A stretch of DNA of 64,000 nucleotides from the NCBI RefSeq assembly GCF_001673315.1, contig NZ_LZLQ01000059.1, forward strand, positions 39,412 through 103,411. Reading direction: 5' to 3'. Positions 53,476-64,000 of the stretch are shown here, one piece after another. The DNA is from Mycobacterium asiaticum (GTDB lineage Bacteria > Actinomycetota > Actinomycetes > Mycobacteriales > Mycobacteriaceae). Both the position numbers and the translations under genes were made by a program. A model generated the notes under the pieces. That model ran no database searches. It saw only the letters and a list, made by a program, of their open reading frames with translations, and was not told where the DNA came from. Position 1 is the stretch's first letter. The number at the start of each line of letters is the position of its first letter.

Positions 53476-53949
53476 CTAGCCAGCCTACGGCGTGAGGGGC
53501 CGCCCCTGTCGCGCACGTGGGGTGTGGGAGTGCGCGTCAAAGCCCGAGCCGGTGACCGTGTCGGATGGCACGCCTGTGGCAGGTGTGATCAAACCAACGT
53601 TGCATGAGTGGTGAGCGTGGTCGTCGTCACTCAGCCAGGACCTATTAACGCCCGATGCATATGCATAGGCGGACTATCCTTGGCAGTGGTCGAGCTGAAA
53701 TATGTTCGGCTGCAGTCTGGTTGATTTTGCTAACTACGGACATCGTCGACTTGATCTGCGGGCTGGCGCTCGGAGGGCGGAGCCATCGGCACGCGGGTCG
53801 GGTCGAGCTAGGCGTCCAGACGTCGGGTGACGACGTAGACTTTTCACCGTCGAGAGGCGTTGCAACGGCTATCGGGGGTCCTGGGTTCCCCCTGGTATCC
53901 GCCACGCTCGGCAGAGTCAAGGACGCCTTCCGCTATGGAAGGAACGTAT
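53476..53949. other. 474-bp region upstream of metH
   Basis: No reliable gene. A 102-codon frame at 53655 lacks a ribosome site and family features. ATGCATATGCAT at 53654-53665 is palindromic, and a GGGGCCGCCCC hairpin lies at about 53507. I looked for cobalamin- and SAM-type riboswitch cores and found neither. Confidence 0.5.
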
Positions 53950-57723
<3,774 letters not shown>

Positions 57724-57839
57724 GCCCTGCGCCCGCGAGCGGCTTCCGCGAGCGGCCGCAAAGGTACAGCGACACGCCGTGAATCGTGTACAGCTGGGGA
57801 CGCTCGCGGCCAAACCAAAGTGACTTCGTCGACCTGCAC

Positions 57840-58121
57840 ATGACACAATCGCTGGCCGTGAAGACCTTCGAGGATCTGTTCGCCGAACTCGGCGAGCGCG
57901 CCCGCACCCGCCCGGCCGGCAGTGCCACCGTCGCCGCGCTGGACGCTGGGGTGCACGCGCTGGGCAAGAAAATCCTGGAGGAGGCCGGCGAGGTGTGGCT
58001 GGCCGCCGAACACGAACCCGACGACGCGCTGGCCGAGGAGATCAGCCAACTGCTGTATTGGACTCAGGTGTTGATGATTTACCGCGGACTGTCCCTCGAA
58101 GACATCTATCGGAAACTCTGA
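57840..58121 (+). CDS. hisE: phosphoribosyl-ATP pyrophosphatase
   Basis: 93 residues of the MazG-like fold: [32 protein letters not shown] with the metal glutamates, and [13 protein letters not shown]. Second step of histidine synthesis. hisG starts 2 bp after the stop, so both form an operon (Rv2122c-Rv2121c). Confidence 0.95.
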   Translation: MTQSLAVKTFEDLFAELGERARTRPAGSATVAALDAGVHALGKKILEEAGEVWLAAEHEPDDALAEEISQLLYWTQVLMIYRGLSLEDIYRKL

Positions 58122-58123
58122 AC

Positions 58124-58975
58124 ATGCTGCGAATTGCGGTGCCCAACAAGGGCGCACTGAGCGAGCCGGCCGCCGAGATCCTGTCGGAGGCCGGCTACCG
58201 GCGCCGCACCGACCCCAAAGACCTGACTGTCATCGACCCGGCCAACAACGTCGAATTCTTCTTCCTGCGACCCAAAGACATCGCCATCTACGTCGGTTCG
58301 GGGGAGCTGGATTTCGGTATCACCGGGCGTGATCTGGCGCTGGAGTCCGACGCGCCGGTACGCGAACGTTTGGCACTGGGCTTCGGCTCGTCGAGGTTTC
58401 GCTATGCGGCGCCGGCCGGTAGGGACTGGACCGTGGCCGACTTGGCGGGCAAGCGGATCGCCACCGCGTACCCCAATCTGGTTCGGAAAGACCTTGCTGC
58501 CAAAAGTGTTACGGCAACCGTCATCAGGCTGGACGGCGCCGTCGAGATTTCCGTGCAACTCGGCGTCGCTGACGCTATCGCCGACGTGGTCGGCTCGGGT
58601 CGCACGTTGAGCCTGCACGATCTGGTGGCTTTCGGTGAGCCGCTGTGTGATTCGGAGGCGGTGCTCATTGAGCGGGCCGACCACGACGGCGAATCCGATT
58701 CTGCCCGTGAGCAATTGGTGGCCCGGGTACAGGGAGTGGTGTTCGGTCAGCAGTACCTGATGCTGGACTACGACTGCCCGCGCTCCGCACTGGACCGGGC
58801 CACGTCGATCACGCCCGGACTGGAGTCCCCGACCATTGCTCCGCTGGCCGATCCGGACTGGGTCGCGGTGCGCGCCTTGGTGCCGCGCCGCGACGTCAAC
58901 GGCATCATGGACCGGCTCGCTGCCATTGGGGCCAAAGCGATCCTGGCTTCCGACATCAGATTCTGCAGATTCTGA
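58124..58975 (+). CDS. hisG: ATP phosphoribosyltransferase (long form)
   Basis: 283 residues: [15 protein letters not shown] at the start, [15 protein letters not shown] near residue 60 and a C-terminal regulatory ACT-like domain that allows histidine feedback. Committed step of histidine synthesis. Directly follows hisE. Confidence 0.95.
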   Translation: MLRIAVPNKGALSEPAAEILSEAGYRRRTDPKDLTVIDPANNVEFFFLRPKDIAIYVGSGELDFGITGRDLALESDAPVRERLALGFGSSRFRYAAPAGRDWTVADLAGKRIATAYPNLVRKDLAAKSVTATVIRLDGAVEISVQLGVADAIADVVGSGRTLSLHDLVAFGEPLCDSEAVLIERADHDGESDSAREQLVARVQGVVFGQQYLMLDYDCPRSALDRATSITPGLESPTIAPLADPDWVAVRALVPRRDVNGIMDRLAAIGAKAILASDIRFCRF

Positions 58976-59081
58976 GCCTGTGCCGCGGCCGCGGCTATGT
59001 TAGCGTCCCGCTGGGACCCGCGACCCCCCGCGGGGTTCTGTCATCGTCGCCGGGCCGACGTCTTTCCCAGGAGGGATCGCT

Positions 59082-59564
59082 GTGACACAAGTTCTCGTTC
59101 TGTTGTTGGCTCTGTTGATCGGCGTAGTCGCCGGCCTGCGGTCACTGACTGCTGCGGCCGCGGTCTCCTGGGCCGTCTTCCTCAGCTGGCTCAACCTGCA
59201 CGGAACTTGGGCATCGTGGGTCGGCAACCTGGTCACGGTGGTGATCCTGAGCGTGCTGGCGGTAGCCGAACTGGTCAACGACAAACTCCCCAAGACGCCG
59301 CCGCGCACCGCGCCGCCGGTGTTCGCTGTCCGCCTGATCATGGGCGGGTTCGCCGGCGCGGTCATCGGCACCGCCTGGAACTACAAGTTCGGTTCGCTCG
59401 GCGCCGGAATCGTCGGTGCCGTGCTGGGCACGCTGGGTGGCTTCCGGGCGCGCCGCGCGCTCGTGGTCAAGAACGGCGGGCGTGACCTGCCGATCGCGCT
59501 CCTCGAAGATGCAGTGGCGGTGCTCGGCGGCATTGCCATCGTCGCCGCGGCGGCGGCTCTGTGA
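59082..59564 (+). CDS. DUF4126-family membrane protein
   Basis: 160 residues with four hydrophobic segments (LLALLIGVVAGLRSLTAAAAV, VTVVILSVLAVAEL, LIMGGFAGAVIGTA, ALLEDAVAVLGGIAIVAAAA). CAGGAGGGA precedes GTG 59082. The stop overlaps the next GTG. Function unknown; position of Rv2120c. Confidence 0.85.
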   Translation: MTQVLVLLLALLIGVVAGLRSLTAAAAVSWAVFLSWLNLHGTWASWVGNLVTVVILSVLAVAELVNDKLPKTPPRTAPPVFAVRLIMGGFAGAVIGTAWNYKFGSLGAGIVGAVLGTLGGFRARRALVVKNGGRDLPIALLEDAVAVLGGIAIVAAAAAL

Positions 59565-60949
59565 CCGGAGCGTCCTCGACAGCGCAAACCTTCGACGCAA
59601 TCATCGTCGGGGCCGGTCAGGCCGGGCCACCGCTGGCGGGTCGCCTCACCGCCGCTGGGCAGCGGGTCGCGGTCATCGAACGCCAACACGTCGGCGGTAC
59701 CTGCGTGAACTACGGGTGCATCCCGACCAAGACCATGGTGGCCAGCGCCCACGCCGCGCACCTGGCGCGTCGCGGCGCGGACTTCGGGGTGGGCACCGGA
59801 CCGGTCAGCGTGGACATGGCCAAGGTCAAGGCCCGCAAAGACGAGATCATGCTCAACGACCGCAATGGCGTCCAATCCTGGCTGGACGGCATGGACGGGT
59901 GCACCGTGTTCCGCGGGCACGCTCGTTTCGAGGATCCACACACCATTCGGGTGGGTGACGAACTGCTGCGCGCGGACCGGATCTTCCTCAACGTCGGTGG
60001 GCGCGCGGTGGTGCCGGACATCCCGGGACTCTCCGAGGTCGAGTACCTGACCAACGTGTCGGTCCTGGACCTCGACACGCTGCCCGAGCATCTCGTCATC
60101 GTCGGTGGCAGCTACATCGCACTGGAATTCGCGCAGATGTACCGGCGCTTCGGGGCCCGGGTCACGGTCGTGGAACGTGGCCCGCGACTGGCGGCGCGCG
60201 AGGACGAGGACGTCGCGGCCACGATTCGCGAAATCCTGGAGGACGAAGGCGTCGACGTCGTCGTCGGTGCCGACGATATCCGAATCGCCAAGCGGGATAA
60301 CGGTTTTGAGTTAACACCTCGCGCCGGAGCGGCCCCGGTGGCGGGCAGCCACCTACTGCTGGCGGTGGGGCGCCAGCCCAACACCGACGACCTGGGCCTC
60401 GAAGCCGCGGGTGTGCAGACCGATCAACGCGGCTACGTCGTCGTCGACGATGAACTCAAGACCAACGTCGAACACATCTGGGCCATGGGTGACTGCAACG
60501 GCAAGGGCGCCTTCACCCACACCTCCTACAACGACTTCGAGATCGTGGCGGCCAACCTGCTCGACAGCGACCAACGTCGGGTGAGTGACCGCATCACCAC
60601 CTATGCGCTGTTCATCGATCCGCCGCTGGGGCGGGCCGGACTGACCGTGGAGCAGGTTCGTCAGTCGGGCCGCAGGGCGTTGATCGGCAAGCGCCCGATG
60701 ACCCGGGTGGGCCGCGCGGTGGAAAAGGGTGAGACGCAAGGGTTTATGAAAATCGTGGTCGCCGCCGACACCCACGAGATCTTGGGAGCTGCCGTCTTCG
60801 GGGTGGGCGGTGACGAGGCTATCCACTGCATCCTCGACGTCATGGCGACCAAAGCGCCCTACACCACGCTGTCTCGCACCATGCATATTCATCCGACGGT
60901 CAGCGAGTTGATTCCCACCGTGCTGCAGGAGTTGTCGCCGCTCGACTGA
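59561..60949 (+). CDS. pyridine nucleotide-disulfide oxidoreductase (mercuric reductase-like)
   Basis: 462 residues: FAD motif VGAGQAGPPLA, redox disulfide GGTCVNYGCIPTKT near residue 45, NAD motif IVGGSYIALEFAQ and C-terminal MHIHPTVSELIP dimer interface with the catalytic His. It lacks an N-terminal metal-binding domain, so mercury reduction is unproven. Overlaps DUF4126 by 4 bp. Confidence 0.88.
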   Translation: MTGASSTAQTFDAIIVGAGQAGPPLAGRLTAAGQRVAVIERQHVGGTCVNYGCIPTKTMVASAHAAHLARRGADFGVGTGPVSVDMAKVKARKDEIMLNDRNGVQSWLDGMDGCTVFRGHARFEDPHTIRVGDELLRADRIFLNVGGRAVVPDIPGLSEVEYLTNVSVLDLDTLPEHLVIVGGSYIALEFAQMYRRFGARVTVVERGPRLAAREDEDVAATIREILEDEGVDVVVGADDIRIAKRDNGFELTPRAGAAPVAGSHLLLAVGRQPNTDDLGLEAAGVQTDQRGYVVVDDELKTNVEHIWAMGDCNGKGAFTHTSYNDFEIVAANLLDSDQRRVSDRITTYALFIDPPLGRAGLTVEQVRQSGRRALIGKRPMTRVGRAVEKGETQGFMKIVVAADTHEILGAAVFGVGGDEAIHCILDVMATKAPYTTLSRTMHIHPTVSELIPTVLQELSPLD

Positions 60950-60960
60950 CGTCGGAGCGG

Positions 60961-61746
60961 TCAGCCCGCCGCACCGGTGACTTTCAGGATGGTGTCGGCA
61001 ACCAGGCGCGGGTTGTCGATCATCGGCACGTGGCCAACGTCGGGCAGCAGTACGTAAGTGGCTTGCGGAAGACGTTGGCGGGCAACGACACCGTTCACGC
61101 CTGGCGGGAAGATCTTGTCCCTGGCCGCCCATGCCAGCGTCACCGGGCACGGCAGCGGATCCAGCGGGGCGACGCTCTCGAGGGTGCCCAGCAGATCGTC
61201 GGCGCAGGGGCAGCCCAGCAGATCACTCATTGCGGCGAGCGCCTGGCCGCGGGTGAGTCGGTCACCGTGCTCGGCAATGTCGCGCATGGTCTGCGACCGG
61301 ACGACTCCGAAGCGAAGAAACGCGCCGGCAACCGGTCCAGCGATCTGTGCCAGACGCTTGCTCCGGCGGATCTTTCTGGTGGCGCGGGTTTCATCAGCGG
61401 TTCCAGGCGTCCAGAAGCCGGCCGGGGATAGGGCGCAGACCGAGCGGGCGCGGCCGCGGCGGGCCAGTTCTATGGCGATCCAGCCACCCATAGAATTGCC
61501 GGCGATGTGGACGCGGTCGAAGCCCCGCGCGTCCAGGAAGCGTTCGGTCTCGTCGGTGAGGGCCCGGATGCTTGCCTGACCGACGAGCGGCGGACCGCCG
61601 CGATGGCCCGCGGCGGTCGGGGCGATGACGTCGTGATGCGGGGTCAGCATCGGGATAACCGGATCCCAGGCCCGAGCGGACATCGTCACGCCATGGAGCA
61701 GCACCAGGGGCAGAACAGATCCAACCCGTTGACCCGCGATCGTCAC
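60961..61746 (-). CDS. alpha/beta hydrolase
   Basis: 261 residues: LLHGVTMSARAWDPVI, nucleophile GNSMGGWIAIELARRG and the late HVPMIDNP with the catalytic His. Its start overlaps the stop of the RecB-like gene (ATGA at 61743). Substrate unknown. Confidence 0.85.
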   Translation of the reverse strand: MTIAGQRVGSVLPLVLLHGVTMSARAWDPVIPMLTPHHDVIAPTAAGHRGGPPLVGQASIRALTDETERFLDARGFDRVHIAGNSMGGWIAIELARRGRARSVCALSPAGFWTPGTADETRATRKIRRSKRLAQIAGPVAGAFLRFGVVRSQTMRDIAEHGDRLTRGQALAAMSDLLGCPCADDLLGTLESVAPLDPLPCPVTLAWAARDKIFPPGVNGVVARQRLPQATYVLLPDVGHVPMIDNPRLVADTILKVTGAAG

Positions 61747-62618
61747 GCCGCCGGTTCGGTCGGCAGCGACTCCGGCGCGCTACGCGCATATTCGGGCCAG
61801 CCGGGATAGGGCGGCGGCGTCCCCCCGAAAGCGGGACAGAGCGCCTGATGGGAGCACCAGTCACACAGCCGTGACGGCTTGGGCCGGAAATCGCCGGTCT
61901 GGCCGGCGGATTGGATCGCACGCCAGATGGCGATGAGTGTCTTTTCGAAGCGCAGTAACTCGTCGCGATCCGGCGAATAATCCAGCACCTGCCCGTCGGC
62001 CAAGTAGATCAGCCGCAGCCGGGCGGGCAGCACGTCACGCGAACGCAGCAGCGCCACCGCGTAGAACTTCATCTGGAACATGGCCTTGAACTCGGCCAGC
62101 GCACGCGCGGCCGGCGGGGCTTTGCCCGTCTTGTAGTCCACGACACGCAGTTCGCCGGTGGCGGCGACGTCGATACGGTCGATGTAGCCGCGCAACAACG
62201 TGCCGTCGGTCAGTTCCACCTCCACCCGCTGTTCGCAGCACTGCGGGTCGAACCGGGTTGGGTCCTCCAGCCGGTAGTAGCCCGCGAGCAGGGCACGTGC
62301 CTCGTCGAGTAGCTGGGCCCGCTGCTCGGCGTCCAGATCACCGGCCAGGTCTGGGTCGCGGGCCAGCACCTGGTCCAACGCCGGATCGATCAGCGAACGG
62401 GCCGTGTCCGGCCCGCGCTGCCCGGCCGGCAAACCGTAGAGCCGCTCGAGCGCGGCGTGCACCACCGACCCCCGCAACTGCGCCGCGGACGGCGCCTCAG
62501 GCAACCGGTCGATCGCCCGGAACCGGTACAGCAGCGGGCACTGCTTGAAATCCGCGGCCCGCGAGGGTGAGAGCGCCGGGCGGGCGCGGGGCACGTCCGG
62601 CTGCGGTACGGCCGTCAT
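61743..62618 (-). CDS. RecB-family exonuclease (PD-(D/E)xK)
   Basis: 291 residues: SPSRAADFKQCPLLYRFRAID at the start, VVHAALERLY, then GYIDRIDVAATGELRVVDYKTGK, the nuclease core, and a C-terminal LCDWCSHQALCPAF. The four cysteines match an AddB/Cas4-like iron-sulfur clasp. Position of Rv2119. Confidence 0.9.
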   Translation of the reverse strand: MTAVPQPDVPRARPALSPSRAADFKQCPLLYRFRAIDRLPEAPSAAQLRGSVVHAALERLYGLPAGQRGPDTARSLIDPALDQVLARDPDLAGDLDAEQRAQLLDEARALLAGYYRLEDPTRFDPQCCEQRVEVELTDGTLLRGYIDRIDVAATGELRVVDYKTGKAPPAARALAEFKAMFQMKFYAVALLRSRDVLPARLRLIYLADGQVLDYSPDRDELLRFEKTLIAIWRAIQSAGQTGDFRPKPSRLCDWCSHQALCPAFGGTPPPYPGWPEYARSAPESLPTEPAA

Positions 62619-62631
62619 ATTCGCAGCCTAG

Positions 62632-63534
<903 letters not shown>

Positions 63535-63828
63535 CTAATCATCGCTTCGGTGCAGCCCACGCCGCACCGACAGCAACTCGAACTCCGGATGCGCCGCGAC
63601 CGATCGCTCGGCAGCATCCAGCACGTCGACGGCATGCGCGCGGTCGACTGACACCACGGCGACGCCGATACCCGCCCGCCGGTACAGATCCTGTGAGCCG
63701 GTCTCGGCGGCGGACACGCTGAACTTGCGCTGCAGCTCGGCCACGACGGGTCGGATCACCGAGCGCTTTTGTTTCAGTGATCGCACGTCGCCGAGCAGAA
63801 CATCGAACTCGAGCCAGCCGATCCACAT
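63535..63828 (-). CDS. DUF503-family protein
   Basis: 97 residues (MWIGWLEFDVLLGDVRSLKQKRS...), the usual small ferredoxin-like family. ATG 63828 shares its A with the stop of the upstream lipoprotein gene; GTG 63831 is an alternative. Stops directly after trmI on the opposite strand. Function unknown (Rv2117). Confidence 0.88.
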   Translation of the reverse strand: MWIGWLEFDVLLGDVRSLKQKRSVIRPVVAELQRKFSVSAAETGSQDLYRRAGIGVAVVSVDRAHAVDVLDAAERSVAAHPEFELLSVRRGLHRSDD

Positions 63829-64000
63829 CACGGGGTGGGCGTGGGGCCGGGTTCCGCGCTGGGCTCGGGACTGGGTGGCGGCGCCGGCTCGGAGCTGGGT
63901 GGTGGCGCTGGCTCGGAGCTGGGTGGTGGCGCTGGCGGCGTTGTTTTCTGGTCATGGGCAGGCCTATCAGCAGTGCAGTGCTGTAGCGGAGGCATACGAC
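63828..64000 (-). CDS. C-terminus of an LppK-like lipoprotein (partial)
   Basis: One minus-strand frame is open from the window edge to TGA at 63828-63830 and ends in proline-rich repeats of APPPSSEP, then PTPTP. A proline-rich tail before DUF503 fits the Rv2116 (lppK) position. The 5' part, including any lipobox, is outside the window. Confidence 0.6.
   Translation of the reverse strand, partial: RMPPLQHCTADRPAHDQKTTPPAPPPSSEPAPPPSSEPAPPPSPEPSAEPGPTPTP

Noticed and set aside
53476..53949. Cobalamin or SAM riboswitch upstream of metH
   Set aside because: The conserved core sequences of these classes are not visible in the 474-bp leader.
59561..60949. merA (mercuric reductase) by name
   Set aside because: No metal-binding N-terminus, no C-terminal vicinal cysteines and no merR/merB nearby; only the general oxidoreductase family is supported.

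Overview
The window is chromosomal DNA of a non-tuberculous Mycobacterium. The right-hand 25 kb carries mshC (mycothiol synthesis), uppP, pyrD, metH, hisE, hisG, cysQ and trmI in the order I recall for the M. tuberculosis Rv2141c-Rv2116 block. The coding density, high GC and frequent leaderless starts (a TAnnnT box 6-7 nt before the start codon) also fit.

Region A (1-20.5 kb) is an accessory lipid/ketone metabolism cluster of visibly lower GC. It holds two paralogous AlkK-like acyl-CoA ligases, an NDMA-type zinc alcohol dehydrogenase, an SDR, two ferritin-like diiron proteins, three Baeyer-Villiger-type flavin monooxygenases, an HSL-type esterase, a cytochrome P450, an acyl-CoA dehydrogenase, a thioesterase and two TetR regulators. 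BtrH-like and transglutaminase-like proteins occur twice, each in one intact and one decayed copy. The set fits sub-terminal oxidation: hydroxylation, ketone formation, Baeyer-Villiger insertion, ester cleavage, CoA activation and beta-oxidation.

Region B (20.5-28.6 kb) begins with an IS110-type remnant that cuts off a second BtrH gene. A compact actinomycete ICE-like element follows: HD protein, Nudix, Xre/PLD-like regulator, small conserved protein, FtsK/TraB-type translocase, RepSA-type rolling-circle initiator, a 65-residue ORF and a large serine recombinase.

Region C (28.6-39.0 kb) is a second element, bounded by a 27-bp direct repeat of the 3' end of tRNA-Leu(GAG). Its order resembles a phage-inducible chromosomal island: tyrosine integrase and Xre repressor on one strand; divergent excisionase-like gene, replication initiator with iterons inside its own coding sequence, and small zinc-finger/WhiB-like genes on the other. 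I see no capsid, portal, tail or large terminase gene. The end far from the integrase carries candidate defence cargo: a protein with five zinc-ribbon repeats around a DUF559/VSR-like nuclease, and an overlapping pair of a protein of unknown function and a PIN-domain toxin. The serine recombinase gene of region B ends inside the left att repeat, so both elements appear stacked on one tRNA gene.

Region D (39-64 kb) is conserved core: M20 peptidase, PEBP protein, pyrD/DUF5703/lppL, uppP-phosphoglycerate mutase-DUF3090-SCO1664-cysQ-mshC, metH, hisE-hisG, trmI and the end of an lppK-like lipoprotein. Two tandem-repeat blocks lie between cysQ and mshC. All family names come from reading motifs by eye; no database search was run.
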